Shown here: piece by piece, positions 1 through 9,895 of the stretch | Layout: each line of letters opens with the position of its first letter | How positions within the stretch are numbered: position 1 is the first letter of the stretch | Assembly: GCA_000697665.1 (NCBI GenBank) | Contig: KL197754.1 | Location: 42,622-106,621, forward strand | Length of the DNA: 64,000 bases | Reading direction: 5' to 3' | Source: Jaapia argillacea MUCL 33604 | Taxonomy: Eukaryota > Basidiomycota > Agaricomycetes > Jaapiales > Jaapiaceae | The notes under the pieces: generated by a model | The model's database searches: none | Seen by the model: only the letters and a program-made list of their open reading frames with translations | What the model was told of the DNA's origin: nothing | Made by a program: the position numbers and the translations under genes

Positions 1-1286
1 TATAAGCTTGTACCATCTTAATGCAAACCCCAGTCTTGAGCTGGTCTATTCCAAACCAGCCACTCTTGTGTGTCATCGGTCGACCTCATTACTCCTTGTT
101 GCTACTCGCACTCCTCATCCAGCACTGCTGCCAGTCACATCCCTGGTTGTTGTTTGTTGCTGACACAAACCCTCCAACCATTCTACAACCTTCACTCCCC
201 CCAACCTTCCAACCTCAACAGAAACCATCCCCGCAGCCGAGGGCAGATGCCTATCAGGATTCCTCCCTACACGGACACCCCCACTCGCTCTACTACGCCG
301 GTGGGCTTCCAGTGTTAACGCCGTCAGGCTAGCCCGGCCCCTATGTCCGGGCTTCAAACAAAAGTCCTTCGTGCGGGTTCTCCTCGAAAACGGATATGGT
401 TTGTGGAAAGTTCGTGGTGGGAGAAGTGGGAGTAGGGTAGGTGGTGGTAAATCCTGTGGTGAGAAAAACCGGGCAATATGACGCCTCGGTACACAGACAG
501 TGCCCCGAACACAGACGGGTGTCCCCGCTGAGTTCAGACGTGTCGCATCAGTCGTGGCGCATTTTGGGCCACGGTGCGTTTGCTCGTGATTCGACAGAGG
601 AGGAGCCGCGCTTCAGGTTGGTGGATGCCTATGTACTAAGGGGTATGGAATGTCCAGTGGGGTGACCGACGCGAGCCTTGAGGGTGACGGGGTGATCGCG
701 ATGATCGGCTATGTGGGCCGTAACGGCCTGGGGATGTGGTAGGACCAAGTGGTCCAGTCGAGGTGTAGTCCAATGGGACTGGGCAGTGTGGCGACGAGAG
801 GCTGTCGACTTTGTAACGGGCTCAACAACGTCGAACTCGCTCTCTTGCCCAGCGAAAAAGCGTGCGAACAACAAGACCAGATGGTGGTACGAGTTCAAGA
901 GGCCTCGAAGCAGACGGAGAGCGCGGAGGCTGAGAGTGTACCTATGTTGGTCCCGAGCTTGCGAGGGGCCGGGGGCACCGGAAGGAGGCTGAGAGGACGT
1001 ATGCATCAGTGCCGATGGAGGGGCATATCCGAATGTCCTAAGCCAAAGGCTGAGATGGCGTATCCAAGTTCAGATTGTAAGTGCCAGACTGGGTGGGCAT
1101 ACAAGAGGCTCAATTGGCAAGGTGTATGCGAGAGCCGAGCCAATCCTATTTTATCGAGCTGGCAAGGCTGGTGCGAATTTCACTCCCCAAGCCTTGCTAC
1201 AGCGAAATGAGGCAAGGGGAGACTTGATCAGGCATCAGCTCGGAGCGAACGGCCTTCGGTCAATCCACACACCTTTTAGCCACTCC
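1..1286. other. Intergenic, no recognisable gene
   Basis: Only short overlapping open frames lie here, in all frames, with no splice pattern or family I recognise. A GC-rich inverted repeat at about 329-352 could form a 7-bp hairpin (agcccgg / ccgggct). The stretch looks like non-coding or decayed repeat DNA at the edge of the window. Confidence 0.5.
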
Positions 1287-1328
1287 TTCAAGTTCAAGTT
1301 CAAGTTCAAGTTCAAGTTCAAGTTCGAG
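1287..1328. repeat. TTCAAG hexanucleotide microsatellite
   Basis: Six perfect tandem copies of TTCAAG are followed by one variant unit, TTCGAG. The array lies in non-coding DNA. Being a multiple of three it keeps frames open on both strands, which explains the repetitive short frames here; these are not genes. Confidence 0.95.
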
Positions 1329-1545
1329 TTGTCTTTTCTTATATTCTTGACAGTCGGTTTCCCTCTAACATACTTGGGGTGAAGGCTCACTGCAGAGTGC
1401 TGGGAGAGTACATCAAGAAGAGCGTCGAGTGTCGAGCTGTAGGGCATATGCGAGGTCCTGAGCTTACGAGGGACAGCATCATTGGGAATACCAGCAATGA
1501 AGTAATATTGATGAAGGTCGATAGGCCGGCACTGGGGGAGCTTGC

Positions 1546-1715
1546 GCGTGCATCAAGGACTCGAACTCGGGTCACTCACTCCCCAATGGGAGACTAAGTG
1601 TTCAATTTTATTCGTTCACTCCCCTACAGTGCGGGCGTCAACGAACGATGACACGCAAAGGAGTATCACATTCTCACCAGGGTCAAATCTTAACCTTGCC
1701 AGGTGCTAGTCATCC
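1546..1715 (-). repeat. Dispersed tRNA-like repeat, copy 1
   Basis: This block shares ordered similarity with 2195-2350: the word CACTCCCCAATGGGAGA, then AGTGTTCAA, then AACGAACGA, ACGCAAA and CACATTCTC-like blocks at matching spacing. Read on the minus strand it contains AGTTCGAGTCC, one base from the pol III B-box consensus GGTTCGANTCC, just after a short CTCCC/GGGAG hairpin. That is the arrangement of the 3' half of a tRNA, so a tRNA-derived short interspersed element is the favoured reading. Copy number elsewhere in the genome is unknown. Confidence 0.5.
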
Positions 1716-2194
1716 GCGGATGGGAGGATGAAACGACAGACTCACCCTCACTAGTACTCTCGTGCGTTCCGCACGTGCACGCTCATGATTCTTGTCCTCA
1801 TGCCTGTTCTTTAACTCTTTCTACATGGCCTGTGGACGTGATCAAGTGAAAGAGTATACAAAATTCTGAAACCCACCTTGCGCGGCGGAATGTTGTGCAC
1901 CAAGCACAATTCCTCACCAGCTGGCCAAGATAGTACACTCTTCTCCAACTTGGTTGGGGCGAGGCCATCAATAAGTTGGGATTCAGAAACATTTGACCAT
2001 CTTGTGAGAGACGGTGCCGAAGAGAATCTTGGTTACTAGGGTGACGATTGCGAGAACGTCAACGAGCATATGTCAACAACAACGAAACAACTTCGAGCCC
2101 GTTACACTCCCCAATGTTAGAATGAAACGAGAAACGGGAAAACTACATAAGGCGTCATTAATGAAGCAAATACACCGGCGGGGAAGCTTGGTGT
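1716..2194. other. Intergenic, fragment of the same repeat
   Basis: No gene seen. Around 2088-2125 there is a further partial match to the dispersed repeat (GAGCCCGTTACACTCCCCAATG), so the region 1.5-2.4 kb appears to hold several diverged copies or nested fragments. Confidence 0.4.
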
Positions 2195-2407
2195 GGATAT
2201 AAGAACTCGAGCTCGTTTCCCTCACTCCCCAATGGGAGAGCGAGTGTTCAAATCCATATCACTCCACCATGGGGGCGCCAACGAACGACATGAGACGCAA
2301 ATGAATACAACATTCTCCCAAATTAATCTTACGAGGTGCAGTCCATGCTAGTTGGGCCATGCTCTGCTAAGAGTCTGACGCTCTATCCCATTGAGCCAGG
2401 CGGGCGG
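2195..2407 (-). repeat. Dispersed tRNA-like repeat, copy 2, with tRNA-Lys-like head
   Basis: The part at 2195-2350 aligns with copy 1 (1546-1715). Just beyond it, read on the minus strand from about 2407 down to 2350, is a sequence resembling the 5' half of a lysine tRNA. It has a GCCCGCC start, TGGCTCAATGGG (an exact match to the pol III A-box pattern TRGYNNARNNGG), then GATAGAGCGTCAGACTCTTA. The CTCTTA part resembles the anticodon loop of tRNA-Lys(CUU), but the 3' side of the anticodon stem does not pair and no normal T arm follows, so it is not a functional tRNA. Head plus unrelated body is how tRNA-derived SINEs are built. Confidence 0.5.
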
Positions 2408-2739
2408 TGAATGCGGTCGAGGAGGACATCTTCCGAACGGTCAGAAGCATATCACAGATAAAGTGATTATTCGGAATCCAGCCAAAGAAAGGCGAGCTGG
2501 CGCGTCCATCGAACCCATGAGTTTAGGATCGAGACAGACATAGGCGGTCAGCGGCGCACGGAGATCCTCACACAAGGCGAGCACCAGACATTCGAACGGA
2601 GCGACGGGCAGAAGAGGGAGAACGGGGAGAGTACCCGCATCGTTTCACCCCGGCAGACGCTGAGGACCAAGGCCAAGCCGGGCAGTCAGACCTGGCAGGA
2701 GGTTCGTTAGCGACTGGATCGAGGCGTGGCGCAGATTGC

Positions 2740-2824
2740 ATGGTCAGAAATATAGTGAATTAACATCTCAACGGTCCCTTCAGGACCGCGTCAGTGCTTG
2801 ACTCTATGGTGTTCATCATTCTAC
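2740..2824 (-). ncRNA. Box C/D snoRNA-like element A
   Basis: Read on the minus strand: box C ATGATGA (2813-2819), an 18-nt spacer, D' box CTGA (2791-2794), a hairpin CGGTCC/GGACCG (2772-2788), a C'-like TGAGATG (2764-2770), then box D CTGA (2744-2747). The order and spacing fit a C/D guide RNA. About 20 nt upstream of D' are identical in elements B and C, while the stretch before box D differs. A clear terminal stem is not visible, which is the main weakness. No rRNA target could be assigned by eye. Confidence 0.42.
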
Positions 2825-2849
2825 ATCGTCATGAGGGAAGGGCTCACTG

Positions 2850-2930
2850 ATTGAAGATGGAGACTCTTGCATGAGACGGGAATCGGGTACGCGTCATAGA
2901 GCAATGGATGTCATAACATCACCCTGGTAA
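2850..2930 (-). ncRNA. Possible degenerate C/D-like element
   Basis: On the minus strand a TGATG (2917-2921) is followed exactly 20 nt later by TGACGCG (2890-2896), the same spacing and same second word as in elements A and B. The D' box would read ATGA instead of CTGA, and no convincing hairpin or terminal box D follows. It may be a decayed relative of the neighbouring elements, or chance. Confidence 0.2.
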
Positions 2931-3026
2931 CTCAGCATGAGTATGCACTCACCCTGCAAGACAAGTTATCATTTGGCCATCCCTATCAAAATAGATCGAC
3001 GATTAGCAAACCCAGAAACACGGTCC

Positions 3027-3122
3027 AGAGTCAGACAATCGTCAAATTAATGGTTTCAATCGCATCTCAACGACTCCTTGAGAATCGCGTCAGTGCTTGA
3101 CTCTATGGTGCTCATCATTCGA
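3027..3122 (-). ncRNA. Box C/D snoRNA-like element B
   Basis: Minus strand: box C ATGATGA (3112-3118), D' CTGA (3090-3093), hairpin CGATTCT/GGAGTCG (3071-3087), C'-like TGAGATG (3063-3069), box D CTGA (3031-3034). The 20 nt before D' are the same as in A and C. The hairpin arms differ from C only by changes that keep pairing through G-U wobbles. The C'-to-D interval is longer (28 nt) than in A or C. Confidence 0.42.
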
Positions 3123-3269
3123 GAGAACGAAGGAAAGTTTCTCACAGATTGAGACTGAAGGTTACGACGTGTAATGCAGCATTGTGTTGCATCAGACAGG
3201 ATGGGTAGTCTGAAAATAACGAAGAACGTCAACAACTGGGAAGGTTGAGAAGTTTAGGGAGAAGGGTAT

Positions 3270-3345
3270 GAGTCAGAAAAAATTTCACATCAGACGCTCT
3301 CCGTTAGAGAGACATATCAGCACGACATGGTGAGTTTACTACGGA
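3270..3345 (-). ncRNA. Possible divergent C/D-like element D
   Basis: Minus strand: a weak C-like GTAGTAA (3336-3342), CACCATG, D' CTGA (3317-3320), hairpin GTCTCTC/GGAGAGC (3296-3313, 7 bp with G-U pairs), C'-like TGATGTGA (3285-3292) and box D CTGA (3273-3276). The order matches elements A-C, but the guide segment is unrelated and shorter and box C is poor. It supports a cluster of related RNAs but is weak on its own. Confidence 0.28.
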
Positions 3346-3477
3346 ATCCTTCTGAGGTGAGAAATCATCGGTAGGGACTCACTACGTGATACTCGTAGTA
3401 CGGGTGTTTACAACCAGGCAGATCCTGACCTAATGGAAAAGATTGATTAGCAATGTGATGAAAGTTGGTGGCGATGG

Positions 3478-3562
3478 ATCGTCAGAGAGATTGTAAATAT
3501 AGCATCTCAACGACTCCGTCGGAGTCGCATCAGTGCTTGACTCTATGGTAATCATCATTTTG
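3478..3562 (-). ncRNA. Box C/D snoRNA-like element C
   Basis: Minus strand: box C ATGATGA (3552-3558), D' CTGA (3530-3533), a perfect 7-bp hairpin CGACTCC/GGAGTCG (3511-3527), C'-like TGAGATG (3503-3509), box D CTGA (3482-3485). This is the most regular copy. Relative to element A, the middle hairpin pair changes from G-C to A-T on both sides, a compensatory change that argues for selection on RNA structure. Confidence 0.45.
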
Positions 3563-4111
3563 GGCAGAAAGTGGGATATATGCTTACTGTTGGGTGGGAG
3601 CAGCTCTGCTAGGTGAGGTGTGAGAATGTTGGCGCAGTTGCATGGATTCTATCGAACACTGATTCCAAGCCAAACTATCTCTGTCGGAGACGTGTCGACC
3701 CATATCATAGAACAATTTGGTCGGTTGGTCCACCGCAAACTGCCATGTGAGCATTGTGGAAAAACCCCCCAGGCAAAAAACGCGAGAAACCAAGACTCAC
3801 GACACGAACTTGAAGCTTGAAGCTGAGAAAGGGCTTGCGTGCCTAGATCAACATCGTATAATTAAAGCCCATCAAACACTTCGCGTTGTAAGATGATAGC
3901 CAAATGGTTCGGTCTGGATTTGACTTGGGCAAGGGACGAAATGTTGGGAGTTGAAGTTGCGTCGCATAAAATAGCGTAAAATGTCACACACCTTGTCACC
4001 ACCACGCCACACGTAACGTATGTGACCACCCGTGCTTGACCTGTCACGGCGTTGTCGCAGCTCCTCCTGCCACTGGACCTCCACCGATTCTTAGCGCGCA
4101 GTACCTAACAA
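3563..4111. other. Intergenic upstream of DCTN5
   Basis: No gene recognised. Short open frames on both strands lack splice support. The 3' part probably includes the promoter and 5' UTR of the dynactin gene beginning at 4112. TATAATTAAA at about 3855 is AT-rich, but its role is unknown. Confidence 0.4.
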
Positions 4112-4871
4112 ATGGACCCGCCAATATATTACTCGAAATCCGAATTTATCGAAACCGTTAGCTTCTCGTCCCTCCTATCAGCTCTCCATCTCGTTCACAC
4201 CAACCATCTCACAGGATACAGGGAACAAAGTATCCAGGCGCGCCACCATCGCCGGACCTCAAAACATTATCCTAGGTGGGAAGACCGTTATATCCAGTGG
4301 AGCAATCATTCGGGGTGATCTGCGGAGGACCGGTCCTGGACATGCTGTTGTCATTAGTTTAGGAAGGTATTGCTTGGTCGGGGAGGGATGTATCATGCGG
4401 TACGTTGACTCGCATCGATATTTGAAGGGTTTGACTCGGTATAGTGATGCTAAGGGTGGTTTTAGACCGCCATACAAGACTTACAGAGGCAACTTCAATT
4501 ACTATCCCATGAAAATCGGGGACCATGTTCACATTGGCGCCAACTCGGTGGTAGAAGCTGCTACCATTGGGAACCACGTCGAAATCGGCAAAAACTGCGT
4601 TATCGTATGTCTTCTCCCCGCCCTCCTCACTTGACCTCATCATCGTTACGCGTATTTTCTTTGGTCATAGGGAAAGTTCACAATAATAAAAGACTGTGCC
4701 AAGATAGCCGACAACACCATCATCCCCCCAAATACCGTCATACCGGCCCTATCACTTTTTTCCGGCTCGCCGGGGAGGTATGTGGGTGATCTGCCGGAGA
4801 GTACGATGGAGGTTGTGGAGATGGGGACGAAAGGTTGGTATAAGAGATTTGTGGCTGTAGAGGACCGTTAG
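4112..4871 (+). CDS. DCTN5: Dynactin subunit 5 (p25)
   Basis: Four exons (4112-4156, 4215-4399, 4466-4604, 4671-4871) join into 189 residues. The start YYSKSEFIET, then GNKVSR, PQNIILGGKT, IRGDL, RPPYKTY, IGDHVHIGAN, EIGKNCVIG and FSGSPGR follow vertebrate p25 in order. The core is a left-handed beta-helix of hexapeptide repeats. p25 sits at the pointed end of the dynactin complex with p27, p62 and Arp11 and helps link dynein-dynactin to early endosomes and other cargo. All three introns are 58-66 nt with GT-AG ends. Length matches the family (about 180-190 residues). The start is the only Met upstream of the conserved SKSE motif. Identification is firm. Confidence 0.93.
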
Positions 4872-7188
4872 AGCGCCACCGCTCTGGAATTTCATGCTTG
4901 GGTGTTTTTTCTTGGGCTGAAGGGGAGTCGGCGTGGTTAATATCGGGAGATACCATCTAGGAACGAGGTTGGTCAGTTTATTCACCTCCCTTTCTCTCCT
5001 CTTTTTGCGATCTCCGCTTACGTGCATGCTCACCTCTCCCTACAGGCCCAATACCATTTGCTATCTGTATTTCTATGTTTGTATATTATACCATCATCAC
5101 ATGACCCCGCGTCCCTCAACTGCGAATACATTTCTGGTGATGTCTCCTCTTTCAATCTCAGCCACGCTCTGACTGTAACGGATAGCCTGGTTTCATGCGG
5201 AAATTTCAACCCAAGACTCAAGTACGACTTTGCACCAGTGGTTACCTTCTGATGGAAGACTCTGTGACTTGCAAATTCTCTGACATCGAGGAGTCTTCGC
5301 GCTTTTGATAGTTTCCGGCTGTCATGGAGACTTTCTTCACGACCCGATGGATCCACCGAACCCCCGCTTCCCCTATCGGCGCCGACCGACTGGCCCGTCG
5401 ACGCTACAAACCATAATATCACTTACTTGGGCAGACCCAGCCCTATGATCAATGCGACGGGAGTGAAGGTGGAAGGAGGTCCCGACGATGAGGGCGCTCA
5501 ACCCTCGTGATTCTGTCTCGTGGCGCAATTATCGCCATGCTGTCCACTGTGCCTCACACCCATCGCTTTACCACGAGGTCGGCGCCAGCATTTTTTCCTG
5601 CACATGATTGTCTCTGTCGACTGGCCATCTACTGGAGTTCATAATGAAGGTTTTCGAATATACCACCTGAAAACCTAATTTCGGTTATTCCGCCAGTTCC
5701 TATGCAGGGCTCTCAAAACAGTAGACGTTCTTCAAAATGCCCTCTTCCTCAGTAAAATCCGACACGGCTTCAGTTGTCATCGGATTTCAACCTGTTGCTA
5801 AACCTGGTCGATCCCGCCATGCCCTCCGATGTGATAAGTCTGGTGCATGACTTACCACTCATCTTACCCCATCGTATCAGCAATGGTATCCATACCGCGG
5901 AACTGCCTGATTTCTTGGCGAGTTTTGTGTGGCGCGATGGCTATATTCTGATCATTGAACGAACATCACATCGAACATGGATCTCGTTGGGATTCCGTTG
6001 GAATATATCCATCGAGTATCGCAGGAACAATCTGGTATTACCGATGTTGGCCAATGGTATTCGAGTTGGGTTCCACTTTTGGACGAGGACGGCGGCGCAA
6101 GAGGACCGATGTCGGTGTGTCGCTTGCTTGGCATTCAGGGTTTTGACTCGTGTTGTATTCATTGAGCAAGATGAATCGAGTTTCGAGCCAAAGTCCAAGA
6201 ATTGAGGAATTCCGAGACGCATCTACCTCTTGTGCCTCTTCGGTTCGGAGGTAAGCACCATGCCCGTTTCCGAGTCGGATGGCCTCTCGCTGGTTCACCA
6301 AAGTCCTGGTCACATCCCAGATTACCGGTGCAGCTGGTGAATTTCCGGGCATTTCGATCTGCTTCCTTCGCCGGTGACTTGGCTGAAAACCTTGTCTGCG
6401 CCTAAATACGATGTAAGGAGGCAGTTCCGACTTTCATTGGTTTGTTGACGTCCTTATGTAAAGTATTCCCAACCTCTTCTTGGTGAGTTCCGATGACAAT
6501 TCACACAACTTGCATCCTCTCAATGTCTCATGTCACCGTCCCAAGAATCCTCCATTACTCTTGTGGCGTCCAGTGTGGGAGATTCTCGATTTCCTGTATT
6601 ACCTGTATTACCCCTTTCAGCCATTCAAGCAAATTTCAAAGACCTCCAATACACGACATCATCGAAGCCCAGACTCTCGATTGTGCCAAACTTTTGCAGG
6701 TTTTCATTTATCACATCCAGACAATCGGAGTTGTGGAAGGCTCGGAATTTTCGTGCGTGACCTTCACCAGCACCAAATGAGTATCTGCGGTGTCTTCTAA
6801 TGCGTTCGCTCATACATCTATATCATGTCGAACAAGATTCCCTGGAGCCTCGTAAACCCTAACCTCATCGATCACCCTCGATGTGGAATTTGGAATCGCT
6901 GTCAAGCATTGCAAAAATGAACGAAAGCGACTATTATAACTGTAATTCTCTGATCGAGTTACTCGTATACACTGTCAACCAAGCTCCTAGATGTGATGCC
7001 TCGATTACCCATGGCCAATCCGAATTTTCCTCTTCGTGAGGGAGGCTTCCGCACGCCCTGGGGCGTTAAAGTGCCTAAACCGCAGTAGCGGGAGAGCACA
7101 GATTCATCGTCGAGTTCATTGTACGGACGCTGCTCTCGTTTATAAGGTCTCTCCTTCACCTCTTCCGTCCCCTACCATTCCTTGCAAC
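4872..7188. other. Long intergenic stretch, possible decayed gene
   Basis: 2.3 kb without a gene I can reconstruct. Open frames of 60-143 codons occur on both strands around 5030-5422 (minus) and 5774-6205 (plus), but joining them by plausible introns gives no recognisable protein. The 5.7-6.8 kb part could be a decayed gene or an unrecognised lineage-specific one. The promoter of the DUF6534 gene must lie at the right end. Confidence 0.35.
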
Positions 7189-9062
7189 ATGTCTCCTGTC
7201 GACCTCCTGTGAGAGCCTCTCCTTCTCGAAATCTTCCAATGACTGACCACACTTCCTTGCGTATTCTTCTATGTCAGCCTTGGCCCCACCTTTGTCGGTA
7301 AGCCCAAATTTTAGCACGCTAGACGAATCATCTCTGACTGAGCCAATACTTTCGAACCCTACTTTACAGGTACCATCATCAATGTATTCTTGTTCGGGGT
7401 TATGTGTGTACAATGTACCTTGTACTTTACCACTTTCAAGCAGTGCGCGCAACGTTATTTTCCTCTACAAGCGTCTCTTTTGACTGACTTCCTTGCTTAG
7501 GGACCGAAAAGGGATTAAATCGCTGGTCAGCTGAACTACACTTTCCCCTCTTACCTCATCTGAACCCGCTTCCGTAGGTCTGGTTTCTGTTTGGAGCAGA
7601 TACAATCAACACCGGATTCTTGGTGGCTGTTCTGTACGGAGATGTGATCACACATTTTGGTAAGATCTATCTGGGATGATCGAGTATAGCACGCTGACCA
7701 TTCACCCAAAGGTGATTTGGGCGCGGCACAACATACTACCTGGCGTAAGTCGCAATCATTTCGTTTATGAGTGCCAGTAGCTGATCCAGCTGCATAGCTT
7801 CGACTGCCGGCCCTCTGTTGAATGTGTGTAAATTTTACTGTTTTCGACGACGGCGCGCTGATGTTATCCCGGTACCAGACCATCATTGCAACCGTCGTTC
7901 AAGCATTCTTTGCTCGACGTGTCTACCTCCTGACGACCCACCGGTGGGTCGTATTACCCATATGCGCTCTAATCTTCATACAATTCGGTGGGTATTTTCC
8001 AATGTCTCAACCACTCATGTTGTTCATTTCATGGGTTTAGTGGGAGGGATGATTGTGTCCGTCATGACCAATATAGTGACCAACGTCGTGCAATGGAATG
8101 AGCCTCGTGTGAAGATTCCTCTCATTTCGTCCCTCGTTATTGGGGCTGTTGTGGATTGCCTGATCACTGGTGCATTGACTTGGAGTCTGGTACGTGCTTC
8201 CTACGGAACTGTGCGTGCAACCGGTCACTAATGCCATGTCCTGATGGATAGCGACAAGCCAAGACTGGATTCTCGGTCACCGATGATCTTGTTACGAAGC
8301 TGATTCGATGTAAGTTTCTTACCGGATTCACCGAGTGCTCAAGCTTACATTTGGCGTATAGTGACCGTGCAGACCGGCCTGGTGACCGCTGTGGTAGCAG
8401 TAGTTGATCTCATCATGTTTCTCTCCTCCGTACGTGTCCTTATTATTTCCCGCTGTTCGCTCCCCGCCACTCATCCGCATGCCGACCCAGCCGTATCCTT
8501 TCCATCTTATCACAGGCTTGATCTTGGCCAAAGTACGCTTATCTTCGAAACTTCTTTCAGTACAGTCGCTAATGATTCCGAAAAGCTCTATACCAACTCT
8601 CTCCTATCAACTCTTAACGCGCGTCTTACTATCAACCAAAGCAGTTACCAAACACACGGGGGTCATGTCATCACCGATGGTAATTGGCCTACCAAAGATA
8701 TCCGAGGGGTGAGTACTCCTCAGCGTGTCGTTGGTTTGGGTTATTCAGGAGAGTTCTAGGCTGGAGCGACGTCGGGTATCCAAGTGCAGGTCACCACTGA
8801 GGTATGCGCCACACTGCCCAACTCTCGCGCACCTTGTTCTTCATCACAATTTAGGTCGATCGCGATGAATATGAACTCGCCGAGGCTAAAAGTCGCATGG
8901 CTCAGATGGATTCAGGGGATCAGAGCCCGTTAAGTTAGTACCCAGCTTCTGAGGCATCTTCCTCGTTCTCATGAGGCCCATCATCTTACAGAGTCTACGG
9001 ATAACCTGGATATTGAATCGGGTGGGAAAGGATATGCCATTAAATGGGCCAACACTACATAG
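7189..9062 (+). CDS. DUF6534-type multi-pass membrane protein
   Basis: Sixteen small exons (7189-7208, 7278-7297, 7370-7442, 7501-7525, 7578-7659, 7712-7744, 7798-7823, 7879-7987, 8041-8189, 8252-8309, 8362-8429, 8491-8532, 8586-8708, 8760-8801, 8855-8933, 8992-9062) join to 339 residues. The pattern is that of basidiomycete DUF6534 proteins: N-terminal LGPTFVGTIINVFLFGVM, then YFTTFKQDRKGIKSLVWFLF, ADTINTGFL, a W...AGPLL segment, VVQAFFARRVYLL, and the hallmark LYTNSLLSTLNAR near the end of the last helix. About seven membrane helices are followed by a hydrophilic tail. Function is unknown; the family is strongly expanded in Agaricomycetes. The first two exons are only 20 nt each but restore frame and the conserved LGPTFVGT, which supports the chosen start. 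Confidence 0.85.
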
Positions 9063-9895
9063 TCTGCCAGCGTAGACAGCTGTAGGAGCCTGTCAAAACA
9101 TTCGTTTGCAAGAATTGTATTTGTCGTGACTTGAGATGGTGTTCTGGAACTCGGAAGTTCTGGATAGGGTAGTGCCATTGAGTGCTCCTCCGGAGTCCCA
9201 TGAGAGTCGTTAGTACTGTTGATTCTTGAACCCTGGCCTGAACTCTGGGGTTGTAAGCATCCGGTCCGAAGGGGTCCGACAATGCCGACTCCCGAACCAG
9301 AGGATTCGTGACGCTCGGGAGCCATCTTGCCTCCAGCTCCATCATCCTGGTAAAGTCGCCGCCGAGGGTACGATGGTTGAGAAACGAGGTACATCACCCC
9401 ATTCTTTACTGGTTTCCTGATCGATTGAGGAGCGTCGACTCTCGGAGTGTCCTCGGTTCCTTCTCCATGCTTCAGGGCCTCTATGTGTGTCGGTGAGACC
9501 AACGGTCGGGCCATCGGATCGCAAGGCTTCACGTATCTTTCCGGAAAACTTGTCTATCATAGCACCTTTGCCTTCTTCTCTGCCTTGGAGTGTGGGATGC
9601 CGCAAATCCTCCGCCCCGATGTCCTTTTCCGCCCAGCAGACGCAGTACTCTTCAGCCTGATGAGCTGATGGCATATGATACAATCTTGCTTCTCCCCGAG
9701 TCAAGCTCAAAATTCTATTCTCGACGCACATGCAACGGCATGGAGCATATGCACCTAGGCCCGCTCGTGAAACGTTGGTGGAGATGAGGACCTTGTTCCG
9801 GGCTTTATTGTCTTACATATCTTCCTCCAATATGACAAGATATACTTGGACCTCACTGCACCCCACTTTCCCCCATCTTCAGAAAACCTGCCAAG
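9063..9895 (-). other. Spacer with an unrecognised minus-strand frame
   Basis: Two overlapping open frames on the minus strand (9342-9731 and 8981-9532) cover most of this spacer. They encode hydrophilic S/P/R-rich sequence with no domain I know, and one runs into the last exon of the DUF6534 gene. A spliced hypothetical gene is possible but I cannot fix its exons, so no CDS is called. The promoter of the deacetylase gene also falls here. Confidence 0.25.

Noticed and set aside
1287-1328. CRISPR-like array
   Set aside because: The repeat is a 6-nt microsatellite without spacers, and the genome is eukaryotic.
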